NCBI GenBank assembly: GCA_020444045.1
Contig: JAHLLS010000008.1
Coordinates: forward strand, 124,001-188,000
Length of the DNA stretch: 64,000 nt
Direction of reading: 5' to 3'
DNA from: Deltaproteobacteria bacterium
GTDB taxonomy: Bacteria; Desulfobacterota; Desulfobacteria; Desulfobacterales; UBA5852
Shown here: piece by piece, positions 25,214-34,575 of the stretch
Layout of the letters: every line of letters starts with the position of its first letter
How positions within the stretch are numbered: the first letter of the stretch is position 1
The notes under the pieces: model-generated
The model's database searches: none
What the model was told of the DNA's origin: nothing
Seen by the model: the letters and a program-made list of their open reading frames with translations, nothing else
Translations under genes and position numbers: made by a program

Positions 25214-26761
25214 ATGCTATTTAACTCCTATTTTTTCTTGCTATGTTTTCTGCCCGTCGTATTGATCGGATTTTATCTCCTGACCGCCCATACGACGCGC
25301 GAAATAGCCCTGGCGTGGTTGGTTTTCAGCTCGCTGTTCTTCTATAGCTGGTGGCGTCCACCCTACTTGATCCTCATCGTTGCTTCGATCATTGTCAACT
25401 ATCTGGTCGGTAAAAAGATCGCCAACGCCACCACCCACCGGAAAATATGGCTCATTTCCGGTCTGACGCTCAATCTGGGCGGGCTGGTCTACTTCAAATA
25501 TACGAACTTTTTTGTGGATTCCTTTAACGGCTTGGGGGACTTCCAAGTCCACGTAGCCCCCATCTTTCTGCCGTTGGCCATTTCCTTCTTCACCCTACAG
25601 CAAATCGCCTTTCTGGTGGACACCTACCATGGCAAGACCCGGGAATACCGCTTTTTGCACTACTGCCTGTTCGTGAGCTTCTTTCCTCAGCTGATCGCGG
25701 GTCCCATCGTTCACCACAAGGAAATGATGCCCCAGTTCACGGAAAACGCCTTTCGCGACAAAAAGGCGGTCAATCTGGCGGTCGGCATTACCATCGTCAT
25801 CATCGGTTTGTTTAAAAAGGTTGTCCTGGCCGACAGCCTGGCCTTGATTGCTTCGCCCATTTTTGCCGCGGTGCATGCCGGCGAGACACTTTCCTTTTTC
25901 GAGGCCTGGGGCGGCCTTCTGGGATATACCTTCCAACTCTATTTCGATTTTTCCGGTTATTCCGATATGGCCATCGGGCTGGCGCGCATGTTCGGCATCC
26001 GGCTGCCCTTGAATTTCTTTTCACCCTACAAGGCACGCAATATCGCCGAAGTATGGCACCGCTGGCATATGACCCTCAGCCGCTTTTTGCGGGATTACCT
26101 TTATATACCGCTGGGGGGTAACCGCAAGGGACCCGCCCGCCGCTATCTCAACCTGATGATCACTTTTGCCCTGGGGGGGTTCTGGCACGGCGCGGGGTGG
26201 AAATTCCTCTGCTGGGGTCTCATGCACGGCGCTTATCTCGTGGTCTACCACTTCTGGGCCCAATATATAAAACCCCTGTTCGGCACGCGGCATGCCGGCA
26301 ACCCGCTGGGTCATGCCGCCGGGGTCATCATCACCTTTTTCTTTTTTATCCTGGCTCTCGTGTTCGTGCGGGCCGACACCTACGAAGGCGCCATCGAGGT
26401 GCTCAAGGCCATGTTCGGCGCCAACGGCGTTGCCCTGCATCCCGACGCGCAGATCTTGATCGGCATCTTGGGCGGCCTGGGCGTCTCGGTTGATGTTGCA
26501 GGCAGCGCCATACGTTTCGTCAACCTGGACACGCTGTGGTGGTTCATCATTTCAGCCCTGCTCATCTGGGGTGCGCCAAATACGGCCCAGATCATGGGCG
26601 CCTGGGAACCGGCTTTTGACAGCGGTCCGTGGCTCAAGAATTTTGGCAACCGGTTACGCTGGTCGCCGTCCGTCGGGTGGGCATCCGGCGTCATCCTGCT
26701 GTTGGTGGTGGCCCTGATGCATATGAATAACGTTAGCGAATTCCTCTATTTTCAATTCTGA
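25214..26761 (+). CDS. MBOAT-family membrane O-acyltransferase (AlgI-like)
   Basis: About 12 hydrophobic segments over 515 residues. The family motifs are present: QIAFLVDTYHG, FFPQLIAGPIVHH, YSDMAIGLARMFGI, VWHRWHMTLSRFLRDYLYIP with the catalytic-site histidines, and FWHGAGWKFLCWGLMHG. AlgI-type proteins pass acetyl groups across the membrane to a periplasmic transferase that acetylates polysaccharide. The next gene overlaps by one base and encodes an SGNH-like partner, so this is a complete two-gene O-acetylation module beside the GDP-fucose cluster. The acceptor glycan is inferred. Confidence 0.93.
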   Translation: MLFNSYFFLLCFLPVVLIGFYLLTAHTTREIALAWLVFSSLFFYSWWRPPYLILIVASIIVNYLVGKKIANATTHRKIWLISGLTLNLGGLVYFKYTNFFVDSFNGLGDFQVHVAPIFLPLAISFFTLQQIAFLVDTYHGKTREYRFLHYCLFVSFFPQLIAGPIVHHKEMMPQFTENAFRDKKAVNLAVGITIVIIGLFKKVVLADSLALIASPIFAAVHAGETLSFFEAWGGLLGYTFQLYFDFSGYSDMAIGLARMFGIRLPLNFFSPYKARNIAEVWHRWHMTLSRFLRDYLYIPLGGNRKGPARRYLNLMITFALGGFWHGAGWKFLCWGLMHGAYLVVYHFWAQYIKPLFGTRHAGNPLGHAAGVIITFFFFILALVFVRADTYEGAIEVLKAMFGANGVALHPDAQILIGILGGLGVSVDVAGSAIRFVNLDTLWWFIISALLIWGAPNTAQIMGAWEPAFDSGPWLKNFGNRLRWSPSVGWASGVILLLVVALMHMNNVSEFLYFQF

Positions 26762-28026
26762 TGATGTCTGCCAAGAAATATTTCATTTCGGTACTCGTGA
26801 TCGGCCTGGCGGCCAGCGCGGTCGTCCTCCTATTCAACTGGGTGGTGGATCCCCTGGATATCTACCGGGTGGTCAAGGTCAAAGGCTTCAACGCTTATAA
26901 AACTACTTATAAATCTTACGCCCGGGTGGCAAAACCCATCCAAATCGAACAAAACCACTACCAGCGCCTGGCACTGGGATCTTCCCGCACGGAAATCGGC
27001 ATTCCCATCTACGGTACGGCCTGGGACCGCTTGGGTGGGCCCGGCTTCAATGCTGCCTTAAACGGCGCCAACGTGGACACCCTCTACGCCGTTTTACACC
27101 ACGCCGTGCAGGTATCCGATCTGCAGGATGTCCTCATCGGGCTGGATTTCGGCATGTTCAACGGTATGCAAACCCAAGGCTTCGAGTACGAAGAACTGAT
27201 GGCCGATGGTCCGGGCCTGCTGGATAAACTCAGACGCCATCTAAAGGCCTTCGGTTTGACCCTGTTCAGTCCGGCTACGACCGCCGCCAGCGTCAAGACG
27301 CTACGCCACCAGGGTGAAATGGACCATAAATATCATGACACCGGCCAGCAGAACAACGAACGGGAAATCAAAAAAAATGCGTCTCTCGGATATCGCACCC
27401 GTTTCGAACACTTTGAAAATGCCAGTCTCCGCAACTACTGGACGCCCTGCCGCGACAACGGGTTCCGCTATGACAACGGCCACGGGCACGATGCCATGGC
27501 GGTTTTCCGAAGCATGTTGATGCTGACTAAAGAAAAACCCTTCAGCATCCATCTTTTTATCTCCCCGGTTCACGCCCGACTGCTGGAAACCCTGTCGGCA
27601 GGCGGCCTGTGGCCGGCCTTCGAACAGTGGAAACGGGACGTCCTGGCCGTCATCGAGGAGGTGCGCACCCAGACGGGCGCCGATATCCAGCTCTGGGATT
27701 TTTCAGGCTACCATCATTTTGCCGTCGAGCCTCTGCCGGAACCAGGGCAGTTCATGACGTACTATCTCGATGGGTCCCACTATACGGATGCGGTGGGCGG
27801 CGTTCTCCTGAACACTATTTACGGCGACGCAAAACCGGACGCGTCTTTCGGCGTTCTTCTCACGCCCCAAACCATCGAGGATCACCTTCAGGAAATCCGC
27901 AGCGAGCAGAAAACCTATCGCCAGGAGCATCGCGAACAATACGACGATATACAACGGCGCGCGGAAGGGTTTCTCGAAAAACGCCGATTGACCGGTCAGA
28001 AATGTGAAAGCCGGCCAATTATTTGA
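26761..28026 (+). CDS. SGNH-like periplasmic partner of the MBOAT protein (AlgJ/X-like role)
   Basis: There is one N-terminal membrane segment (residues about 7-29, VLVIGLAASAVVLLFNWVV) and then a periplasmic domain. LALGSSRTEIGI at about residue 74 resembles the block I serine of SGNH enzymes, and YLDGSHYTD near residue 340 supplies the D-x-x-H of block V. The C-terminal 50 residues are charged and helical. With the MBOAT gene overlapping by one base, it most likely completes acetyl transfer to a secreted polysaccharide. Sequence likeness to AlgJ/AlgX is only in layout and motifs. Confidence 0.75.
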   Translation: MMSAKKYFISVLVIGLAASAVVLLFNWVVDPLDIYRVVKVKGFNAYKTTYKSYARVAKPIQIEQNHYQRLALGSSRTEIGIPIYGTAWDRLGGPGFNAALNGANVDTLYAVLHHAVQVSDLQDVLIGLDFGMFNGMQTQGFEYEELMADGPGLLDKLRRHLKAFGLTLFSPATTAASVKTLRHQGEMDHKYHDTGQQNNEREIKKNASLGYRTRFEHFENASLRNYWTPCRDNGFRYDNGHGHDAMAVFRSMLMLTKEKPFSIHLFISPVHARLLETLSAGGLWPAFEQWKRDVLAVIEEVRTQTGADIQLWDFSGYHHFAVEPLPEPGQFMTYYLDGSHYTDAVGGVLLNTIYGDAKPDASFGVLLTPQTIEDHLQEIRSEQKTYRQEHREQYDDIQRRAEGFLEKRRLTGQKCESRPII

Positions 28027-28050
28027 CCCTTGGAAACCTACCTGCCGGCG

Positions 28051-29433
28051 TCACCCATCGACCACCGTCTTGAGGTCGATTCCGTATTTACGCATCCGAT
28101 TCCATACGGTAACCCGGTTAATTCCCAGCAGGCGTGCGGCCTGGGACTGATTCCCACGCGTTTCACGCAGGGCCGCAATCAAGACCTGCTTTTCCCGGGA
28201 GTCGTCTTTTCCAGCTGTCCGATTACCTCGCCTCGTGGCGGTCTCAGTCATGGGGTGAGGCAGGTGGGTGATGTCGATTTTTCCCCTTTCCGCAATCACA
28301 AAGGCATATTCCAAAGCGCTTTTCAGTTCGCGAATATTGCCCGGCCAGGCGTAGTCCATAAAGTGCTGCAAGGCCTCCGGCGTTAGCCCGGTGATAGCTT
28401 TTCCGGTGCGGGCCTGCAGCCGCTGGACAAAACTGTTGACCAGCAGCGGGATGTCCTCTTTGCGCTCCCGCAGGGGCGGGAGCCGGATGGGGATGACATT
28501 GATCCGGAAATACAGATCTTCCCGAAACTGCTGTTGCTCGATCAAGGTGACCAGGTTTTGATGGGTCGCCGATATGATCCGGACGTCCACATCCACGGAG
28601 CGATGATCCCCCACCCGTTCAATCTGCTTGTTTTCCAGTACCCGCAGCAGTTTAACCTGGACGGACAGGGGGATATCGCCGATTTCATCCAGAAAGATCG
28701 AACCACCGTCCGCCGCTTCAAAACGCCCCTTGCGATGCCGATAGGCCCCGGTGAAGGCGCCTTTGATGTGGCCGAACAACTCGCTTTCCAAAAGCGCGGC
28801 ATTCAGGGCGGCACAATTGAGCTGCACGTACGGACCGCTTTTGCGCTGGCCTCTTTCATGGATAGCCCGGGCGACGAGCTCTTTGCCGGTGCCGCTCTCG
28901 CCGGAAATGATCACGGGCGCATTGCTCTGGGCCGCCTTTTCCACCACCTGAAAAACCTTGCGAATGGCGGGCGAGGTGCCGATGATCCCATGGTACTCCC
29001 GATAGTCACTCAATTGGCGGGACAAAAGTTCCACCTGCTGATCCAGGCGATCGATTTCACTGATATCGGTGATGGTTTCGACCGCCCCCAGAACCGTACC
29101 GTCGTCATCCCGCAGGACGGATGCATTTTTCAGCGCCGCCAGACAGGTGCCGTCCTTGCGGACGATGCCGCAGCGGCAGCGGCGCATGTCGGGGTGGTTC
29201 GGCAGGAACAATTTGCACCAATCGCCGGAGCGATTGTTCAAGGCCTGCTCGCAGGCGTCACAAGCCAGGAGGGTGCAGGATTGTCCGATGGCCTCCTCGG
29301 CGCTGTAACCGGTCAAGCGTTCAAAGGATTTGTTGACCATCAGGATGATGCCTTCCGCGCTGATCAGCATCAAGCCGTCATTCATGGTGTTGATGATGCG
29401 TTTCCAATACCGGCTGATGTCGTCGTTTTTCAT
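28051..29433 (-). CDS. Sigma54 activator with Cys-rich PAS domain (EBP 1)
   Basis: Residues about 1-125 are a PAS domain carrying [16 protein letters not shown] and RRCRC. The AAA+ domain (about 145-380) has Walker A GESGTGKE, the sigma54-contact loop [14 protein letters not shown] and Walker [12 protein letters not shown]. The C-terminal Fis helix is [20 protein letters not shown]. The ATG at 29433 has an AAAGG site; 29466 is also open. It is divergent from an operon headed by a good sigma54 promoter (29599), which is its likely target. The signal is probably redox or a metal/haem bound by the PAS cysteines (inference). Confidence 0.9.
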   Translation of the reverse strand: MKNDDISRYWKRIINTMNDGLMLISAEGIILMVNKSFERLTGYSAEEAIGQSCTLLACDACEQALNNRSGDWCKLFLPNHPDMRRCRCGIVRKDGTCLAALKNASVLRDDDGTVLGAVETITDISEIDRLDQQVELLSRQLSDYREYHGIIGTSPAIRKVFQVVEKAAQSNAPVIISGESGTGKELVARAIHERGQRKSGPYVQLNCAALNAALLESELFGHIKGAFTGAYRHRKGRFEAADGGSIFLDEIGDIPLSVQVKLLRVLENKQIERVGDHRSVDVDVRIISATHQNLVTLIEQQQFREDLYFRINVIPIRLPPLRERKEDIPLLVNSFVQRLQARTGKAITGLTPEALQHFMDYAWPGNIRELKSALEYAFVIAERGKIDITHLPHPMTETATRRGNRTAGKDDSREKQVLIAALRETRGNQSQAARLLGINRVTVWNRMRKYGIDLKTVVDG

Positions 29434-29474
29434 CTTGGTCGCCTTTCCATGAAAAGCAGATCGCATAGCAACAG

Positions 29475-29504
29475 TGTTTAAGCATATTTAAACAGATGTT
29501 TAAA
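29475..29504. promoter_or_regulatory. Overlapping palindromes: likely activator/autoregulation sites
   Basis: GTTTAA-GCATAT-TTAAAC at 29475-29492 overlaps TTTAAACA-GA-TGTTTAAA at 29487-29504. Two dyads in a row, about 95 bases upstream of the sigma54 promoter and just upstream of the activator's own start, are what an enhancer for EBP 1 would look like. Confidence 0.55.
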
Positions 29505-29598
29505 TACCATAAACGACCTTCCACTGCAAAGCCTTCCCATAAAATTTAATAGTACAATTATTTTAAATGGTTAAGGTAAAATTTCTTTTTCATATAAG

Positions 29599-29615
29599 CC
29601 GGCACAGTTATTGCG
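29599..29615 (+). promoter_or_regulatory. Sigma54 (-24/-12) promoter
   Basis: CCGGCACAGTTATTGCG matches TGGCAC-N5-TTGC, with the GG and GC exactly 10 bases apart. It stands 32 bases before the start at 29647, facing the TusA-like/HybA/NrfD/multihaem operon and next to a sigma54 activator gene. It also argues against the earlier ATG at 29611, which overlaps the -12 box. Confidence 0.8.
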
Positions 29616-29646
29616 TTTTAACCCCTCTAAAACGGGACGGTCGCAT

Positions 29647-29862
29647 ATGGAACGAAACATGCCGGATATCGCCGGACCGGTCGGTATGCTCAAATGCATG
29701 GCCGCTTTAAGACAGTTGCCGTCAGGTGATTCCCTATCGTTTACCGTGCGGGATGCGGATGTTTATGCGGCCCTGATGAAGATTCTGAGCAATGATACCG
29801 GCTGCCGGATAGCATTGGAGGCGACCCCGCAAGGTCACCGCATGATGGTCACCAAGACCTGA
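29647..29862 (+). CDS. TusA-like small protein lacking the catalytic cysteine
   Basis: This 71-residue protein reads DIAGPVGMLKCMAALRQLP then SGDSLSFTVRDADVYAALMK, which follows the TusA/SirA fold pattern (CPxP-loop, helix, PxGDxLxVxxxDxxxxxxL). The usual Cys-Pro-x-Pro is replaced by AGPV, so it cannot carry a persulfide on that residue; a cysteine four residues after GML is the only nearby thiol. It is first behind the sigma54 promoter. A regulatory or chaperone role for the cytochrome operon is possible. A similar cysteine-less relative is at 49592. Confidence 0.62.
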   Translation: MERNMPDIAGPVGMLKCMAALRQLPSGDSLSFTVRDADVYAALMKILSNDTGCRIALEATPQGHRMMVTKT

Positions 29863-29947
29863 ACTTGCCGAAACTGAAGCACGTTGATGGTGGGGCGGGT
29901 GAGGATAAAATTGCGATCCGCTTGCGTTCAATGACGGGAGGACACAT

Positions 29948-30868
29948 ATGGATTTAAGCCGAAGAGGGTTTTTCAAAATCATGGGGGCCACCGGTGCCGG
30001 GCTGGCCGCCACAGGCCAATCGGCGGCGGCCTGGGAGTCGCGCGCGCCGGAGGACGCCTATGGTTGCCTGGTGGACCTGACCCGCTGCATCGGCTGCCGC
30101 AAATGCGAGCAGGCCTGCCAGACGGTCAACGGTCTGCCGGAGCCCGAGCAGTCCTTCGAAGACCTGACGGTGCTGGACCGCAAGCGCCGGCCGGATGAAA
30201 AGATCTTTACGGTCGTCAATCGCTACTACTCCGGCAAAATTGACGAACGCGATCAACTGATTCCCACCTTTGTCAAAATTCAATGCATGCATTGCCAGGA
30301 CCCGGCCTGTGCCTCGGCCTGCATCGTGGGCGCCCTGACCAAAAAAGAAAACGGCGCGGTGCACTACGACGCCAGCAAGTGCATCGGATGCCGGTACTGC
30401 ATGGTGGCCTGCCCATTTGAAATTCCGGCCTATGAATACCATAACCCCATCACACCCCGGGTGATGAAATGTACCTTCTGTTACGAGCGGGTCGCGGAGG
30501 AGGGCAAACTGCCCGGCTGCGCCCAGATCTGCCCGGTGGAAGCCATTACCTTCGGGAAGCGCGCCGACCTGCTCGCGCTCGGCCACCAGCGCATTAAAGA
30601 CAATCCCGGCCGTTACATCGATCATATCTACGGCGAGAAAGAGGTCGGCGGCACGAGCTGGATGTACATCTCGGATCGACCCTTCGAGGAGCTTGGGTTT
30701 ATCCAGGTACCGGAAAAACCCCTGCCGCAGCTGGCCGAAACCATCCAGCACTCCCTGTTCAGCTACCTTTGGTCCCCCATCGTCCTGTTCGGCATGCTGA
30801 GCGGTGTCATGTGGGGTTTCCGGGACAAAGGCGACCGCCACATCGATCGTGAAAGAGAGAAGCCATGA
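29948..30868 (+). CDS. Periplasmic 4x[4Fe-4S] ferredoxin with Tat signal (HybA/HmcB-like)
   Basis: The N-terminus [15 protein letters not shown] is a twin-arginine signal. Four cysteine clusters follow: [11 protein letters not shown] (about 47), [13 protein letters not shown] (about 117), [11 protein letters not shown] (about 145) and CTFCYERV...CAQIC (about 180). Each is typical of DMSO-reductase/hydrogenase-type electron-transfer subunits. A C-terminal membrane helix (about 270-290) anchors it, as in HybA. Start ATG 29948 follows GGGAGGA. It overlaps the NrfD gene by 4 bases and should link NrfD to the multihaem cytochrome. Confidence 0.92.
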   Translation: MDLSRRGFFKIMGATGAGLAATGQSAAAWESRAPEDAYGCLVDLTRCIGCRKCEQACQTVNGLPEPEQSFEDLTVLDRKRRPDEKIFTVVNRYYSGKIDERDQLIPTFVKIQCMHCQDPACASACIVGALTKKENGAVHYDASKCIGCRYCMVACPFEIPAYEYHNPITPRVMKCTFCYERVAEEGKLPGCAQICPVEAITFGKRADLLALGHQRIKDNPGRYIDHIYGEKEVGGTSWMYISDRPFEELGFIQVPEKPLPQLAETIQHSLFSYLWSPIVLFGMLSGVMWGFRDKGDRHIDREREKP

Positions 30869-32070
30869 GCCATTCCCCCCGCCCCTTGAGGGCCAAGTTC
30901 TGGACACCCGGCGTGGTCACGCTGGCCTTCCTGATGGCCGCCGGCGCCGTGGCGATCATCGCCCGTTACATTGGCGGCATCGGCTATGTCACCAACCTCA
31001 CCAACGCCCGCCCCTGGGGGCTGTGGATCGGTGTCGATGTGGCCTCCGGCGTCGCTCTGGCCGCCGGCGGGTTCACCACGGCCTTTGTCGCCCACATCCT
31101 GAGCCGCCATTACTACGAGCCCGTGGTACGCCCGGCGCTGCTGACGGCCATGCTGGGGTACACCTTCGTCGTCCTGGGCCTGCTGGTGGACATCGGACGC
31201 TCCTGGGCCATCTGGAAGCCGTTGATTCACTGGAACCCGAACTCGGTCCTCTTTGAGGTGGCCATGTGCGTCATGTTCTACCTCAACGTCCTCTATCTGG
31301 AATTTGTCCCCATCGTCGTGGAGCAATATAAAGGACGCGTCCATCTGCCCGGCCCGCTGAGCGTCCTCAACGGCCCCGTCGAGGGCCTCTTGAAACTGCT
31401 CGATGCCATTACCAGCAAACTGATGTGGGTCTTCATCATTGCCGGGGTGGTGCTCTCCTGCATGCATCAGTCCAGCCTGGGCTCCCTGATGCTGGTCGCG
31501 CCCACCAAGCTTCATCCCCTCTGGTACACACCGATCCTGCCGCTGCTGTTTCTGACCTCGGCCATCGCGGTAGGCTATCCCATGGTGGTGTTCGAGACCA
31601 CGCTGGTGACATCCTCCCTTAAATTGGATCCCGAGATGGACATTTTAACCCCCCTGACCCGCTTTACCGTCTTCCTGCTGGGGCTTTACTTGGCCCTCAA
31701 GGTCGGTGACATGGTGGTGCGCGGCACCTATGTCTATCTGCTCGACGGCACGGCCCAGACCAACGCCTTCCTGGTGGAGCTGATTTTAGGCGTGATCGTT
31801 CCCTGGGTCATGCTGGTGCTGCCGAAAGTCCGCCAGTCCCGTCGGGGCCTGTTCATTGCCTGCGCGCTGATCGTGGGTGGCGTCCTGGTCAATCGGGTCA
31901 ATGTCTTCGTGGTGGGCTACCGGCCACCCATCAGCGAGGCGAACTACGCCCCGGCCTTTTCGGAAATCCTGATTACCGTCGGACTCATTGCGGGTCTGAT
32001 GTTCCTATACCGTTTTCTCGTGACCTATCTGCCGGTCCTGAGCGGGCCGAAACAGGAGGTGTCAGCATGA
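30865..32070 (+). CDS. NrfD/HybB-family quinone-interacting membrane subunit
   Basis: The protein has 401 residues with about ten hydrophobic helices. [20 protein letters not shown] and a conserved glutamate near FETTL match the NrfD/PsrC/HybB family, which exchanges electrons with the menaquinone pool without haem. It overlaps the ferredoxin gene before it and the cytochrome gene after it by 4 bases each (ATGA), so the three are translated together and form one membrane complex. Confidence 0.93.
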   Translation: MSHSPRPLRAKFWTPGVVTLAFLMAAGAVAIIARYIGGIGYVTNLTNARPWGLWIGVDVASGVALAAGGFTTAFVAHILSRHYYEPVVRPALLTAMLGYTFVVLGLLVDIGRSWAIWKPLIHWNPNSVLFEVAMCVMFYLNVLYLEFVPIVVEQYKGRVHLPGPLSVLNGPVEGLLKLLDAITSKLMWVFIIAGVVLSCMHQSSLGSLMLVAPTKLHPLWYTPILPLLFLTSAIAVGYPMVVFETTLVTSSLKLDPEMDILTPLTRFTVFLLGLYLALKVGDMVVRGTYVYLLDGTAQTNAFLVELILGVIVPWVMLVLPKVRQSRRGLFIACALIVGGVLVNRVNVFVVGYRPPISEANYAPAFSEILITVGLIAGLMFLYRFLVTYLPVLSGPKQEVSA

Positions 32071-34175
32071 GCAAGAAGTCGTCCATTGTCTTACTAATAT
32101 TTCTCGTGATGGGGCTCAGCGGCGGTCTGGTCGCGCTCCATCCGGAAAGCCCCGGGAGTCCGGCGGCCTATGCCGCCGCGGCCCAGGAATCCGTAACCGC
32201 CAAGGAGGCCCCGGCTTCCACATGGTCGGCGCCGGACCAGGTGGCCGCTCTGGAACGGGCCATGGAGACGGTGCCATTCGTGGACACCGTCAAGGATGAG
32301 TGCAAGCTCTGCCGCCAGATGCGGTTGCGGGAAATGGGCCTTGGCACCAAGGACATCACTCACAACTATTTCGTCATCAACAACCCCATCATCAACAAAG
32401 TCGAAGACCATTACGGACCGGTGCGCTTCATGCACAGCAAACACGCCGCCCAGGTCAAAGACTGCGCCGTCTGCCACCATTATCGGCCCCTGGCGGAAGA
32501 CGCCAGTGAAACCACCCGCTGCTCGGCCTGTCACCAGGATGCCTTCCGCCCGGACCATCCGGAGCGCATCGGCTTGAAAGCTGCCTACCATCAGCAGTGC
32601 ATGGAATGCCATCGGGAGATGAACCAGGGTCCGGTGGACTGCATCGGCTGCCACGACAAGAACGCTCCCGACCACAAGGACAAGATCCAGCTGACCGCCA
32701 ACGCGACCCCTTTTCAGGTAACCGCGGAGTGCTTGCGCTGCCACAAGGATGCCGGCCAGGACATGCTCCAAACGGCTCATTGGCGATTGAGGGGGCCCTC
32801 GCCCTACACCTTGGATCACCGAAAGGAGGTCGAAATCGGAAAAAGCACCATTGCCACCAACAACTTCTGAATGAGCATCGCCAGCAACGAGGCTCGTTGC
32901 ACCAGTTGTCACGTCGGCTATGGATGGAAAGACGCTTCTTTTGACCTTACGGATATGACCAAGATCGACTGTCTGGTGTGTCACGACACCACCGGCACGT
33001 ATAAAAAAATCCCCACCGGCGCCGGCCTGCCCGATCCTAGAGTGGATCTGGTGGCGGTGGCCAAAGGCGTGGGACCCACCTCCCGCAAGACTTGTGGGGC
33101 ATGTCACTTCAACGGCGGCGGCGGCGAAGCGGTCAAACATGCCGACCTCTCACGCCAGTTGTTGACACCGGACCGCAATTGCGACGTGCACATGGGCGGC
33201 TATGACTTTCAGTGTACCGAGTGCCATCGCACCCGCAACCACAAAATCGCCGGACGCAGTTCTTCCGTGCCCGTAGTGGAAGGCAGTTTTTCCTGCGAAA
33301 ACTGCCATACGAGCAATCCCCACCCGGGAGATGGCCTGCTGGATCATCACCTGAATATGCACAGCAAGACCATCGCCTGCAACACTTGCCATTCACCAGT
33401 ATATGCCAAGTGCAAGCCCACCAAGGTCTTCTGGGACTGGTCCAAAGCCGGCGACATGGAGCGCAAACCCAAAAAAGACAAATACGGTATGCCGGATTAC
33501 AACTGGAAAAAGGGCGAATTCCGGTGGAAAGAGTCTGCCAAGCCCTTCTATGCCTGGGACAGTGGATTCACAAAGCGCGTTTTGATCGGGGACAAGGTGG
33601 ATTGGCGGCAGGGACCGATCAACATCTCCGAACCCGTCGGCTCCATCAATGACCCGAACTCCAAGATCGCGCCCTTCAAGATCATGGAAGGCATTCAGGC
33701 CGTGGACGCCAAATTCGACTATCTGCTCGTCCCCCATCTGTTCCCCCGCGACAAGGAAGACAAGACCGCTTACTGGAAAAACCGCGACTGGCAAAAGTCC
33801 TTCGCAGACGGGATGAAGGCCGCCGACCTGAAATACAGCGGCACGTACGAATGGACCACCTCGCAGATGTACTGGCGGCTGGAGCACGAAGTCATGCCCG
33901 CCGAATCGGCCCTGTCCTGCGTCCAGTGCCACGCCAGCCTGCAATCGGAGCGGACCTGCGACCGCTGCCACCAGGACAGCCGCGAGGTGGACTTCAAGAA
34001 AATCGCCCACAAGGGGACCGATTTCAGCTACATGGCCTCCAAGGGGCGCGATGTCAGCCACCTTGTGGGCACGACGGACTACATCGGATTCAAGGCCTTG
34101 GGCTACAAGGGCGATCCCATCGTCTACGGCGGCCGTCTCAAGAAGCTGCCCATGGGCTATAAAGTGGAAAAATAA
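32067..34175 (+). CDS. Multihaem cytochrome: c3-like domain fused to an octahaem tetrathionate reductase-like domain, UGA (Sec) at codon 268
   Basis: A frame of 702 residues if the in-frame TGA at 32868-32870 is read through. An N-terminal signal comes first. Residues about 115-215 are a c3-like part with CAVCH, CSACH, CMECH and CIGCH. The rest matches the octahaem tetrathionate reductase (OTR) family: CLRCH...HWRL, then NNF-UGA, then CTSCHVGYGW, CLVCHDTTG, CGACHF, CTECH, CENCH, CNTCH, CVQCH and CDRCH, giving 13 haem motifs in all. OTR-family proteins have a conserved cysteine in NNFC exactly at the UGA. A 7-bp hairpin follows at SECIS distance. Without read-through the second half would lack a signal peptide and could not be loaded with haem. 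Alternative: a nonsense mutation. Confidence 0.8.
32884..32900 (+). promoter_or_regulatory. SECIS-like hairpin of the multihaem cytochrome
   Basis: GCAACGA-GGC-TCGTTGC forms a perfect 7-bp stem with a loop starting in G. The loop is 20 bases after the UGA at 32868-32870, within the window used by bacterial SECIS elements. The codons also encode the conserved haem region, so the hairpin is under a double constraint. Confidence 0.6.
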
Positions 34176-34196
34176 AGCGCCTGTTGCGCGAACGTG

Positions 34197-34254
34197 ATGC
34201 CCGGTCACCCACCCCGTCATTCTGTGAAACAGGGGGGGTGTCCGGGCGCTTTTC
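34197..34254 (+). terminator. Rho-independent terminator of the cytochrome operon
   Basis: GCCCGG-CACCC-CCCC pairs with GGGG-GGGTG-CCGGGC around an AT-rich loop and is followed by CGCTTTT. It lies 22 bases after the cytochrome stop codon. Confidence 0.75.
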
Positions 34255-34575
34255 CTGATGCCTGCCCGCAGAGACCCGGGTCGCTCCCGAACCACCGCTT
34301 TCGTCCATGGCTGATTTGTTTGACATCCGTGTTGCGTTCGACTTAGTATAAAGGGTATATTCTCATAAATTTCACGCCTGACCCGACACGATGGTTCATG
34401 AAACCGGATGGAAGGTTTCGCATTTCGCAAAACGACAACTCACGTTATTCTAGAAAATACCCCCTCTTTATGTTGCTTCACCGCTGTGCTGGCTAACCAT
34501 CAGGCAAGGTCCCTTAATTAATTAAAAAAATGGCAGCGGGGTTGAGGTGGCAATCATCAACGAAAGGAGAGACAC
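34255..34575. other. Leader/promoter space before prxU
   Basis: Three hundred and twenty bases without a gene. It is AT-rich near 34440-34540, with TTAATTAATTAA at about 34513, and ends in AAAGGAGAGA before the prxU start. No convincing sigma54 box was found, so a sigma70-type promoter is likely; I cannot place it. Confidence 0.4.

Noticed and set aside
32871..34175. Treating the second half of the multihaem cytochrome as a separate gene
   Set aside because: It is in the same phase as the first half, starts directly after UGA, has no signal peptide, and the join falls inside a conserved block of the family.
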